From Nipponacmea schrenckii (Eukaryota > Mollusca > Gastropoda > Lottiidae): DNA of 64,000 bases. Of this stretch, positions 36,341 through 47,342 are shown one piece after another; the first letter of the stretch is position 1, and each line of letters begins with the position of its first letter. Both the position numbers and the translations under genes were made by a program. The notes beneath the pieces were generated by a model. The model saw only the letters and a program-made list of their open reading frames with translations, did no database searches and was not told where the DNA came from. The stretch covers positions 15,954,338 through 16,018,337 of the forward strand of contig CM060199.1 in assembly GCA_030562195.1 (NCBI GenBank), given 5' to 3'.

Positions 36341-36389
36341 AGAGAGCTTCGCTCTCGACGGCTTTGCCGTCGAGAGAGCTACGCTCTCA
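36341..36389. repeat. Three consecutive mini-hairpins
   Basis: Three back-to-back hairpins with three-base loops: GAGAGC-TTC-GCTCTC, CGACGGC-TTT-GCCGTCG and GAGAGC-TAC-GCTCTC. The first and third are near copies, so the two outer units can also pair with each other around the middle one. This is highly GC-rich against an AT-rich background. Confidence 0.9.
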
Positions 36390-37920
36390 TATGCAGGCAA
36401 CACAACGGTTAGTTGATGTAAGTAATTATTGAGGAAGTCACGATGTCAAATGCCGATTGTTTATAAGTAAATAGTTACTTACATCTTCTTGTAAATGATA
36501 TATAGAGGAATTCGTATATGCCAAAAGGACAAGTTGATCTATCTTTTATGAAATAAACAAACAAGCTATATAGAGTTGACACACCCAGTCGCAAGGTGAC
36601 ATACAGCTATTTAAATAGTCATATTATTGACACTTATAGACTGTATTTTCTTTGCTTGTAAATGATTTACTACAGACATCACATACTTATCGCTAAACAT
36701 TAACCACTTATATCCTCTTACCAAGTTGATTTATCTCTTTAAGATTTTTTCTATTAACACGAATACAGACTTGACTAACTATAAATAATGAATTAAAAGA
36801 TATTTGAGCTGTAATATATACTATGGGAGATAGGTAGGTGGTTTGTTATAATGCGAGTATTCAATATTATAATTGAAAATATACTATTTTCCGGGATATT
36901 TTTTTTCCTGTGCTTAATGTTTCTGCTATTTTAAAAGGTATTCAGCGTGCATATGAGTTGATTTTTCATTACATATTTCATGTAACCAATTATATAAAAA
37001 GGAATGAATTCACCATCTTGAAAATAACAGAAGAATAAAGTATCCTTTGTACTTTGTTGACTTTAAAATCAATTATAGAGGGAATTTTCAATAGCATAGC
37101 GTCCTGTTTTAACTCAACTAAAATCAATAACATTTTAAGTAAATCGCCACATACTTCAACTGACAAAAATGCATATCTAAAAGTTTCATTGTTTTTGTTC
37201 TATAAACTGATGAATTGGTTATTGAAATAATCTACTAAATCTATTCTCTTTTTTAGTAAGATTAATTAACTGTATGCGAGAAATTCTCAGCTATTCGTTG
37301 TTTAGTTTTGTGACCTTGAATAAGTCATCGTTCCACAATAATCAAGTTGACGGTTTGGATAATAACCTGTGTTCTAGAAAATACCATTTTCAGTTTTAAG
37401 TCATATGGAATGGTATCTTTAATACTTGTATTAATAAGGTGTTTATGGATAATTCGTGTTAATCTTTATGATAAACTGACCTGTCAACCTGTATACTTGT
37501 ATTTCAGATAAGACAATGATTATTTAATATTTGTCTACATTTGCATAATTGCCGGTCCTTTAGGGCGTGTCTTACATTGATATTATAAAATAGGCATGAA
37601 TGGTCGGCTTCATAGTTTTGAGATGTAAAATCACATCCGTATTCTCCAATATTTAACTTTGATGACGATGAAGTTGACAGTGGGTACTCGTTTTTAAACC
37701 TTAAATATACATATAAGCTCCATTATTAAAACACGATCTCCCAGTTTCATAATTCAAACTAATGCCATCACTTTGACAGAATAAAAGCATATTTATGTGA
37801 ATGGATGACTTTAACTGATAGAATTGTTGGCAACAACTGATGTGACTGGTGTTCTACATCATTGGTAACTAAATGTAATTTAAAAGCATGGTTGAAATAT
37901 TATAGTCGAGTCAAGGTAAA
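36390..37920. other. AT-rich intergenic sequence
   Basis: No gene or repeat that I can support. Confidence 0.4.
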
Positions 37921-37924
37921 AGAT

Positions 37925-39500
37925 TGAAGATAGCTTGCCAGGCAAGGTAATATATACCCACTGGCAGCACTGATTTTGATAAAAAATAAAATATACATAT
38001 ACTTCTTTTCTAGGGTGATAAATGTACAATATTACTAAGTTTCTTTAAAATCTGTCAAGAATTATACCTAACAACAAGGCAATAACTCCTTATAGATTTT
38101 CAGTATTTTTGATTGTTAAAAGGATTCACTCTTGGTGATAACAAACAATTTCAACGAAATTCATCAAAATTCGTACGTGTTCTAAAGAACAAGGGCAATA
38201 ATTCATATTTAATATTTGGTGATATATTTCTTTTCAATAGGGTTCATCCTGTCAAAATCTGTAAAGCATTGTGTCTTCCAAAGTGTTTACGAGCTAAAAT
38301 TTTGATGGTTTTTTTCAAAAACAGAGCAATAATTGATATTAAATATGTTTAGAAATTCTCTGATTTTCAATAGGGTTCATCCTTAGGTGATTCCACATAC
38401 TCATGCCAAGTTCCGTTCAAATCAGTCAAGAAATGTGACTTGCAGAGTGTTTATGAGCCAAAAAATTGAAATCATTTGAAATAACAAGGGCAATCAAATA
38501 TTATGTGATATTTCTTGTTTTCAACAGGGTTCATCCTTAAGTTTTAATTAATATTTTCAGCAAATTTAGTCAAAATCTGTATATCATTGTGCCTTCTAGA
38601 AGGTTTACAATTTTGACGCATTTTCAAAAGAAAGGGCAATAACTAAATACTAAATATTTTTCAATAGGGTTCATTTGTAGAGTGTTTACAAGCCACAAAT
38701 TGAACGCATTTTAAAAAACAAGGGCAAAAACTGATACTAAATATTTTTCGATTTAACTGAATTTCAATATGGTTCATCCTTAGGTGATTACAAATACTCA
38801 TGCCAGGTTACGTCAAAATCGCTCAAGAATTGTGACTTGTAGAGTGTTTAGAAGGAAAAAATCGAACACATTTCATAAAGCAAGCACAATAATTCGTATT
38901 AAATATATTTGATTTTCAATTGGGTTCATCCTTTGGTTATATTTATACAATTTCAGCAAGTTTTGTCAAAATCGGTCAATAACTGTTCTTTGTAGAGTGT
39001 TTACAAGCCAAAAATTGAACGCGTTTTCAAAAACAAGGGCAATAACTGATATTTTTTTTTTTCGATTTGACTGGTTTTCAATAAGCTTCATCCTTGGGTG
39101 ATAGCAAATACTCAAGCCAAGTTTCATCAAAATCATTAAGAATTTTTCTTTCAAGAGTGTTTACAAGCTAAAATTAAACGCGTTTTCAAGAACAAGGGCA
39201 ATAACTCATACTAAATGTTTTTCGATTTCGCTGAATTTCAATAGGGTTTATCCTTGTGTTATAACATACTCTCACACCAAGTTTAATCAAAATCAGTCAA
39301 GGATTGCACGTTGTAGAGTGTTTACGAGCCATTCAAGAACAAGGGCAAGAACTCATACTAATTTTTTTCCGATTTTGCTGATTTTCAATAGGGTTCATCC
39401 TTGCGTGATCTTAAACACTCATATAAAGTTTCATCAAAATCCGTGAATGATCCGTGAGTGACGACAATATACGCCCCCCATTTCATGTGGGCGTATAAAA
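37925..39500 (+). mobile_element. Array element, copy D, second monomer type
   Basis: The left end repeats copy A's terminus (AGCTTGCCAGGCAAGGTAAT, then CCCACTGGCAGCA). The right end is GACAATATACGCCCCCCATT followed by TCATGTGGGCGTATAAAAA. The interior has about nine degenerate units of roughly 130-165 bp with the anchor GGGTTCATCCTT (for example 38370, 38527, 38924, 39393), GTAGAGTGTTTACAAGCC, and AACAAGGGCAATAACT. The unit differs from the 161-bp monomer except for the GGGCAATAACT core. It is non-coding. Confidence 0.75.
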
Positions 39501-42019
39501 ATGGCTGTAAACTACGTCCCTGTGTGTGTTAATTCCACGTTAGAATCATACGCAGTCGATCTGTATTAAATAGTGTAAGTTTACATACTCTAGCACAGTT
39601 TATAGTTGAATGTCAACTGTCTATAATATTGATGAATATAAAAAAAAAAAATAAGGTGCTTTGGGTGACACGTTTATCTAGTGCATAATATTTACCTCCA
39701 AGTCCTGAAAACTTTTTTCACTCAAAAGCGATAATCTCAAGCCGAGTTCAGTCTAATATTGTCAAATTCAAACTAACAATCAGTTCGCGATTTTAAAATT
39801 ATAATCCCATAATGGCTTTCATGTTTTGTTATTGGAGAATTTCATTGGTTTAATATTGCATTGACCAAGAACATCAGTAATTTGATCAAATCATGGATCT
39901 AACTGTGACTTTCAACAGTAAAACATAAATAAAACATGAAGATCCAACATCATTTCTTACTTAAAACTTCTTGTCACCTGATCATCTACATCAATTAATA
40001 AACGTTGTACTGGGACCCTGGACCTCGTGTTATAATCAATATTTATTTTATTATTTCTAAAGATGGTAGTATTTCAGGGACACAAACCCGGTGTGAATCT
40101 AACTAACCAACTAATTAGATTAGAACATACGCTCGGTATCAGAGTCGGTGAAATATGATACCCAAAACACGACACACGCACACCCTTTTTATTGTGGCGG
40201 CTGTAAGTGCCTTGTCGCCCATTCCCTCGCTTTATCAATCTGGACAGATGATATGATTGCTGTCGGCTTCCATTAGTTGGTGGATCTGGATGATTCGGCA
40301 CTTACTGTCGTTCACTTATTTAAGCAAAAAAGCAATGCGTCCCGGTAATTAAATGTAATTCCATGTGTTATGTGTAATTTTTCTGTGAACGACAATTCTT
40401 TCATATATAAATGATTTGTGATAACAGACAATATCTTTTTCACACGCACCGTTCAGTGATGTCGCGTATTGTTAATTTATTAGCACGTAATAATATCACC
40501 TTACAAAATTATAGACCAGAACATGGTGGGAACAATAATTGACTTTACATTGTCAATTGTAAAAATATGTATGATATGATTTAATTGTGAACCATTATAT
40601 TGGTTCTTTTTTAAATATAGACAATGGTTTGTTAAACTATGAATGTGTCACATTTTGAATTGAAGTTTTATGGCGTAAGTTTTTTTTTTTTCAATGAAGA
40701 AGCATTTTGTTTGAGTTTAAATTATGACTATACAATCGTTATTTGTTCCAGTCTTTACAGAATTTTCAGATGGAGTTCCTAAAATACTCCTGTTAAAATT
40801 TCCATTTTACGATCAATATTTATTATATTTTTGCTATTGGCGTGTTGCTGAAGTTTAAGCATCCTAAGAAACTTCATGTTCGTTAACATAGTTTTTGACA
40901 CTTAGCTATATGTTTAAAGGACCTCAATTTGTATTATCTATGTGGAATGTTTAATTCGATCTTGTACATAGCTCAATATATATTGACACCTCACATGTAG
41001 CCTACATGACGTTTTCTTAGGTAAATTATAACTATACTCAGATAGAAGGATCACACGTGAGAAAATGAAATATTATGGACATTCTGACACCTCGAGGTGG
41101 CCCACTGATAATCATGTGTAATTCTTACTTATTTAAAAGAGAATGTACCGGGTCCTAAATTTGTGTGACTTTTTTATTTTCATACAAAATACACGGTGAT
41201 GGTATGTATCATCTGAACATAATGTAACAATCAAGTTTAGTAATTTATCGAAGCTTTGGGTGATAAAATGAAGGATATAAGAATAGATTTAATTTTTGAT
41301 ATACAGTATATTATGTAATTAGTCGTCTTCAATATCTCTGAAGATATATTTTTTCAGTGGACTTACCTGTGGAATATTTGCAGGAAATCAATACTATATT
41401 ATATGAGTTGCAGGCTTGAAAACAGTAAAGATTGATATTGTTGACCTTTCTAATTAAATAACTAAAAGTATTAATCAGTTATTCGTAAATTATCTGTCGT
41501 TTCTTTTCCAGGTATAGGTTAAACCCTAATACAGCTTTAGTGATCTATGAATGCAGTCGGATGCAATATTTCAATGTAACTGCAAACAATGAACAAGATT
41601 GTATGGATTACTTTTTATTTCTGTAAGGAAATGCAGTAAAAATCATCGCACCATCAACATCATAACTATTTACCAAATACATGTAAAAGAAAACATGGTG
41701 TTAAACATGTATGGACATACAATAATTGTGAATTTGGTTGGATCTTATTCATTGGTTTAATTTTTTAGTGGCTGTAAGAGAGTAAACACGTGATGGTCCT
41801 CGTCTGAAATTTGAATGCCAAACGAATGAACTGTCTGTAATCAAATCAGTGTGCTAGACATTATATCTTCGGAGCATTTGGTGAAATTTTATTCGTATCT
41901 TAAAGTTTTTAAAGTGAAGTCTTAAAAATTCTACATCTTGTATGAGTAATGCGGTAGTGTATTGTAATCCTAACTTAAAAGATTTTATATTTGTGTAAAC
42001 CTTAAATTTTTAGCCAACA
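39501..42019. other. Intergenic sequence upstream of the 42-kb gene
   Basis: AT-rich, with no gene recognised. Near 42010 the sequence AAATTTTTAG just before CCAACAATG looks like a 3' splice site, so a non-coding 5' exon of the following gene may lie within this stretch. A block near 41355 (CAGTGGACTTACCTG) is shared with the repeats at 50.4 and 61.8 kb. Confidence 0.4.
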
Positions 42020-42691
42020 ATGAATCTTGATCTGGAATTCGAATCCAACACCAACGCACCGCCAATAAACAATGCCTTGGTGCCCGATATCTACAATCGT
42101 CTTGATGCTGAGATTCAGGAGCGCACTCGAGTTTTTAATAATTTACTAGAGAAACGGTTATTGATGCAAGAAAAGGTCCTCAATAAACATAAACATGATT
42201 TGAAAGTGATACACGATAAAGAAGCTTTCAAAATTCGTAGAGAACTATCTCGAATACGCTACAGTTTACCAACTGTTGGATTTGTACATGGTCTTAACAA
42301 CGGACTAACAGAACGAGCTTTAAATAAACGAAAAATGAATCCTTTGTACATGGAAAAGAATGACATGCCCTTTTGTGAGCGACATTTGTTACATTTTCTT
42401 CCTAATAAAAGACAGTATTATAAAAAGCCGAAAGCCAAAAAAGCATCTGAGACACCAAAAGACAAATTACATGCAGTGGTTAATGCACAACCGGAAGTAG
42501 AAACTGTTGATGGACAAGAAAAGGCCATTTTTATGGACACTGAAGAACATGACCTTCAGAAGCAATTTGAACATCAGGCATCGGGATCAAATCATGTAAA
42601 TATAGCGGGACAAGTCGATACAAATGATGTTTTAAGTGCTCGAAGTCGGATTGAAAGGCGTTTACGCTATTCATCTCCAGCAAAGCTATAA
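42020..42691 (+). CDS. Uncharacterised coiled-coil-like basic protein
   Basis: A single open frame of 223 codons with ATG in a fair context (CCAACAATGA), preceded by a likely splice acceptor at 42013. Residues 30-80 are strongly charged and heptad-like (EIQERTRVFNNLLEKRLLMQ, KIRRELSRIRY), suggesting a helix or coiled coil. A more conserved-looking centre follows (PTVGFVHGLNNGLTERALNK, RHLLHFLPNKRQYY), then a Lys-rich stretch (KKPKAKKASETPKDK) and an acidic tail ending RSRIERRLRYSSPAKL. There is no signal peptide or membrane segment. Codon use and composition look like a genuine gene rather than repeat. I do not recognise the family. Confidence 0.7.
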   Translation: MNLDLEFESNTNAPPINNALVPDIYNRLDAEIQERTRVFNNLLEKRLLMQEKVLNKHKHDLKVIHDKEAFKIRRELSRIRYSLPTVGFVHGLNNGLTERALNKRKMNPLYMEKNDMPFCERHLLHFLPNKRQYYKKPKAKKASETPKDKLHAVVNAQPEVETVDGQEKAIFMDTEEHDLQKQFEHQASGSNHVNIAGQVDTNDVLSARSRIERRLRYSSPAKL

Positions 42692-42852
42692 TGTGTGGGA
42701 TTTTGTGTTAATTTTCATTGAATTGGTGATTTATTTATAAGCCCCATGTCCTTTGAACCAATTGTTCTGTAAATAATGTCCGTTTTTTATATGGTGGTTT
42801 AAAACAAGTATTGTTAGACCACAGCGTTTTCATCTAGCTTACTAAAATAACG

Positions 42853-42910
42853 TACTAGGTAAGGTACGCCCACTGGCAGCATTGAGTTAGAGTGTGATAC
42901 TTTTTACATA
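42853..42910 (+). mobile_element. Left-end fragment of the array family
   Basis: GGTAAGGTACGCCCACTGGC followed by AGCATTGA matches the left terminus of copies A and D, then the similarity stops. It is a solo terminus. Confidence 0.6.
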
Positions 42911-43116
42911 CGCCCTCAAATTTATTTTCTTTTATTTCAAAAGGCTTATCTATTTTACAATTATGGAATTCCAAATGACAAAGATGATCAATTTATCGTT
43001 CATGGAAATCTTTAAAAAAATATCGACTATCAGATATTGAATTTGAGAGAATTTATCAGTTACACTAGTCAAATTTTATTGTGATAATGTTTCCACTCTT
43101 ATCTTTTTTAGAGTAC

Positions 43117-43126
43117 GGTATATAAT
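43117..43126 (+). promoter_or_regulatory. Possible TATA box
   Basis: GGTATATAAT lies about 90 bp upstream of the ATG at 43210, allowing a start site near 43150. No other promoter evidence. Confidence 0.4.
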
Positions 43127-43209
43127 GTACCGAACTCAAAAGTATTGTTAGTAGGCGAATTTCTTCTACACACGGTGACGTTCGACCTAGTAGCACCAGA
43201 ATACCAAAG

Positions 43210-43635
43210 ATGTATGTTTTGGTGTTTCTATGTCTGATTCTAGAAGTGGTGTTCTGTGCTGAAAATGTGTCTGATAAGAAAGTTTCAGAATTTGAGACAC
43301 CTCAACAGAACGTAGTACCGATGTCCAAGTCGAACCTTACTGATATGGAAGTCATCATGGAACGTCAAAGACAAGCTGAAGGAATACGTCTGACTGGATT
43401 TTTGATATTGAAAGCCATAGAAGAAATCAGAAGTGAAGAACTGACTGCCATATTGGATAAACGTCTTCAAACAGTCAAAAGGCTTTTTAAACGGTTGCCT
43501 TTCATAGTTGGTTTTTTAGTCAACAGAGATAAACTTGGGGTCCATTTCGAGTTACCGATCTCTAGAATCTTCTTGATGACGTCAGTTGGCAGAAGTGAGA
43601 TGATACAATCAGAGTTATTGAATATTATGTTATAA
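43210..43635 (+). CDS. Small secreted protein, function unknown
   Basis: 141 codons. The N-terminus MYVLVFLCLILEVVFCAE is a convincing signal peptide with cleavage after CA. The mature part is hydrophilic up to residue 60 (one NLT glycosylation site), then amphipathic (EGIRLTGFLILKAIEEIR). It then has three dibasic sites in quick succession, LDKR, TVKR and LFKR, before LPFIVGFLVNRDKLGVHFEL. Closely spaced dibasics suggest proteolytic processing, as in prohormones, but no repeated peptide or amidation Gly is seen. It could also be the first exon of a larger gene, although a stop is present. The family is not recognised. Confidence 0.6.
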   Translation: MYVLVFLCLILEVVFCAENVSDKKVSEFETPQQNVVPMSKSNLTDMEVIMERQRQAEGIRLTGFLILKAIEEIRSEELTAILDKRLQTVKRLFKRLPFIVGFLVNRDKLGVHFELPISRIFLMTSVGRSEMIQSELLNIML

Positions 43636-43837
43636 GTAGTCCTGCATGCAGAGAATCAGACATCAGACCAAAAAATTGCGTGGGTCTATGTATTCCTAAT
43701 ACAATAACAGATTTTAAAATTCAGAACAGTATCAAATTTGACTGGTTTTCAGTAATGATTCTAGATTTAATAGAACCATACAAATTACAAATAACCTTAA
43801 AACACTTCCCATGAATTCCACTATCAATGAGTTACTG

Positions 43838-44660
43838 TCATAATCCGGCTCTCCAGACGCCATCAAATGCAGATCTAAAATTTATCAATGAACAATATAG
43901 TTTCTGTTTACCTGAATTTAAAATATTATAAAGTGAGAAAATTACAAGAATATTATCAAGTGCTGAATAAAACTTTCTAAAACCTGTTTGATTTTCGTTG
44001 ATAAGTGATTCACTATTAGCATATTTTGATAATCTGTTATTTAAAATAGAGGTAAACATTTTGCCTAAAAATGAGAGCAGGGTGATTTGTCGGGTCGCCT
44101 TTGTTTTTATATTGTGGGATAATATTGCCTTCTTCCCATGTATTTGGGATTATTCTTGTATATAAAACCAAATTGACATTTATATATATAGGCATCATTA
44201 CCTGTTTTGATGATTTTAGGTATTCGTTAAGAATCAAATCGTTTCCTGGAGATTTTCCAGATTTAAGATTGTTAATATCTAATTAGGATATCTTTAATTG
44301 AGGATATCTTTTTCAGTAGTGTTACTGCAATTTTCGACGAGTGAATTGATATCACTGTTTTCAGGTTTGACAGGTTTTATCTTTTAAAAGTAAATGCAAA
44401 CTGTATTCTTTCTTTCTTTGGCAAGAACGATTTAAAATTTCCCAGTATTCCTTGATTTTTATAGCTTTTCTTGTAGCTTTGAGAACTTTCTTGGATGGTA
44501 AGATTTGTGTGAAATGTGCAGCCTTTTGGTTTTTCTATATTTTCGTCTCTCTTGTTTGCATTTATTATTAAACCAAAGTTTTTGGATATTATGTTTCGTT
44601 CTATTTTTCGTTTTTCTGTCTTTGACTCCAGAGGGATGCCGGTTTACCGTGGTTTAACTC
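43838..44660 (-). pseudogene. LINE RT fragment (linker and fingers)
   Basis: On the minus strand from 44660: a linker relic (WFNNKCKQERRKYRKTKR in one frame), then NLKSGKSPGNDLILNEYLK, IIPNTWEEGNIIP and YKNKGDP. From 44059 it reads MFTSILNNRLSKYANSESLI, NENQTGFRKFYSALDNILVI and FRSAFDGVWRAGL, ending at 43838. This is the first half of an RT whose second half would look like the 4.2-5.6 kb copy (starts EKVKSRVKLNG). There are several frame changes. It is truncated at both ends. Confidence 0.75.
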
Positions 44661-44732
44661 CTATGTGACTATAAATCCTTATAACTCCCATAGTTATTCG
44701 GCCTGGACTTTTTAAATATCGCAATTTACAAA

Positions 44733-44985
44733 GGACCAAACTTATTTCATCAAGCTATGTTGATAGAATTATTTGTATAAAATATAATGTAATATTTTTT
44801 AACTTAGGACCAAACATAATACTATCAACATAGCTTGAATATTTGTATAAAATATAATATCATATTTATACACCTAGGACCAAACATTCTACTATCAACA
44901 TAGCTTGATGAAATATTGTATAAAATATAATGTAATATTTATAAATCTATGACCAAACTTTATACTATCAACATAGCTTCAAGGC
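44733..44985. repeat. Four tandem units of about 72 bp
   Basis: The GGACCAAAC anchor is at 44733, 44807 and 44877, and TGACCAAAC at about 44950. Each is followed by ACTATCAACATAGCTTGA and TTTGTATAAAATATAATGT. The first unit contains an inverted version of the CAACATAGCTTGA block. Confidence 0.85.
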
Positions 44986-46400
44986 AATAACTCAAAAACT
45001 CTGATTATATAACGTCAAATTCTAAATTGACAAAGATTTTTTTATTTAAGATGATCACACAAAAATATGTTAAAATATCTTGTTAAATTGTTTTGTCTTT
45101 ACTTATATATATATTCTTGTTAACTTTTCATTATAGTCATTGCTTGATAAAGACCAGTGAACGCTGGTTGATGGTTAAAACCTCGTCGCTCAAATAAAGT
45201 TAGTAATTGTATTCCATAAGAACTTGTTTATCCTCATCTAGGACCAAATTTTAACACATTTTACATAGGTCAAAGACAATAACTAACGAGCGGACGCCCA
45301 CCATCAGCAATCAGAAAGGGGGCATAACTCACCAACCGTAAAAGTCAGAATTATATGTGGGCATATAAAAATGTTTGGATAAACATTGTAGCCTGTATCA
45401 CACCCACAAGCTGAATTTGACGAATTCTCACTAAGAAAGGGGGCATAACTCACCAACCGTTAAAGGCAGAAAGCTGATTTTCGAAAGGAACCGAGATTCG
45501 GACAGACAGGGTCAACCGCAATATACGTCCACAATATATGTGGGCATATAAAAATGTTTGGATAAACATTGTAGCCTGTATCACACCTACAAGCTGAATT
45601 TGACAAATTCTCACTAAGAAAGGGGGCATAACTCACCAACCGTAAAAGTCAGAAAGCTGATTTTCGAAAGGAACCAAGATTTTATGATGATAGAGGCACA
45701 TACCAAGTTTCGAAAAGATTGAACAAAAATTGTGGCCTGTATCGCGCCCACCCTACAAGCTGAATTTGACAAATTCTCACTAAGAAAGGGGGCATAACTC
45801 ACCAACCGTAAAAGTCAGAAAGCTGGTTTTCGAAAGGAACCGAGATTTTATGATGACAGAGACACATACCAAGTTTCATTGTAATCTGATGAAAACTGTG
45901 GTCTCTATTGTGGCCACAATCAATTGTGGACGGACGGACGGACGGGGTCAACCGCAATATACGTCCACATTATATGTGGGCGTATAAAAACAATTCATCA
46001 AAACATCATCAAATTTAAACTTAACCAGGATATTATCTTTTTAAATAGTCACACTCCATTTAATTAAAATCAGTAGAAAATTGTAGTCACTATTGTGTTC
46101 AGAAACCAATTTTTACAAATTCAACTCTAAAACATTTATCGAAATATAGACAAATTCAAGCCAAGATCTCATCAACTCAAATGATCACAACAATTTTCCT
46201 TCCAATCAGATGAAAACAGTAGCCTCTATGGCGTTCACAAGCTAATTTTGATGACTTTTGCCTCAGTCAAGGGCAATAACCCAAAAATAGTCAATATAGA
46301 ACTTATCAATATAAATAATCTGACCAAATTTCATTGAAATCAGATGAAAACTATAGTCTCATGTTCACAATTTACAACCACATTATAATGCAGGTGTAAA
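44980..46400 (+). mobile_element. Cluster of array elements with three terminal hairpins (copy F)
   Basis: The 161-type word CAAGGCAATAACTCAAAAAC begins at about 44980. From 45285 comes GAGCGGACGCCCACCA (left terminus). Three hairpin termini follow, at about 45352, 45520-45550 and 45955-45988, each of the form ATGTGGGC(A/G)TATAAAAA. They are separated by units sharing TTTGACGAATTCTCACTAAG and GGGGGCATAACTCACCAACC. 46000-46400 is an older copy of 161-type units ending in a decayed hairpin (CCACATTATAATGCAGG). Termini have been duplicated together with a unit. Confidence 0.7.
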
Positions 46401-47342
46401 AAAGCAAATTTCAATCTTCATTTTATTGCTTCAAGTTTTAAGTACATGTATTATATCACATACAACATCAAGTTTGGTTTCATTTTAATGTGTTTTCTAA
46501 CTATGACTTTATTTAAGTTGTCCACATTAAACTTTCTGAGAGATGAATATCTGAAAAATAGTGACTTTAGATGCAGACTCATATGCAACTTCTAATTAAC
46601 TTAGGGCAAAATTTCAAACGAAAAGTAAAAGTATACATTAAAAATTTTAATGTGTAAATTCACATCTTTTAATTAATATATAAAATAATATGCATAAACT
46701 AGATTTGTGTAAAAAGTAGAAAGAAAAATACTGTAAATTATACTGAATAAAAAGTTGTTATGTAACTAATCTGTATCATCTGCTAAGAATTGTATTGGGT
46801 TCATAAGATACTTGTATAAAAACACTAGTATAGTTCTAATTAAGATAGGAAATATGAAGTTTTTCATCAAAAGGTAAACATTTCAAGTCCCTTATTTCGA
46901 CATGCTCATTATAAAAAATGGCAAAATACATCACACATGAAGCAATATTAACAAAATTCGATGTAAGTGCCTATTTAGTCATAAATAAGACATTTTCAAA
47001 AATGTACCGGTACTGATGAATCTGTATATATTTTGTCCTGCAGCATGAAACAGAACAATAAAAGGAACATCATTCTCAAAATATCTTTGTTCATATATAC
47101 TTATCTTTGGTCATATAGTAATTGATATATCCTATTCATGGTTTCATTGATTTACCTATATATCTTGTGCTGTATAGTTGTTGATAATACCAATTGATAA
47201 CTTAACTGACTTAACCTATATGTATATCAAACATAGTATGAAATAAACCTAAAAGAAGTACTGGTATCCCTACATATCTTGTGTTTTTAATGTTTATAAA
47301 CCTGCTTCTATATGTCTTACAAAGATTATAAAATCTGATGGT
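46401..47342. other. AT-rich spacer downstream of the zinc-finger gene
   Basis: No gene recognised. It would contain the 3' UTR of the minus-strand zinc-finger gene; I see no clear polyadenylation signal on that strand close to the stop. Confidence 0.4.

Noticed and set aside
40074..40301. 75-codon minus-strand frame
   Set aside because: No motif, no splice or start context, no neighbouring support.
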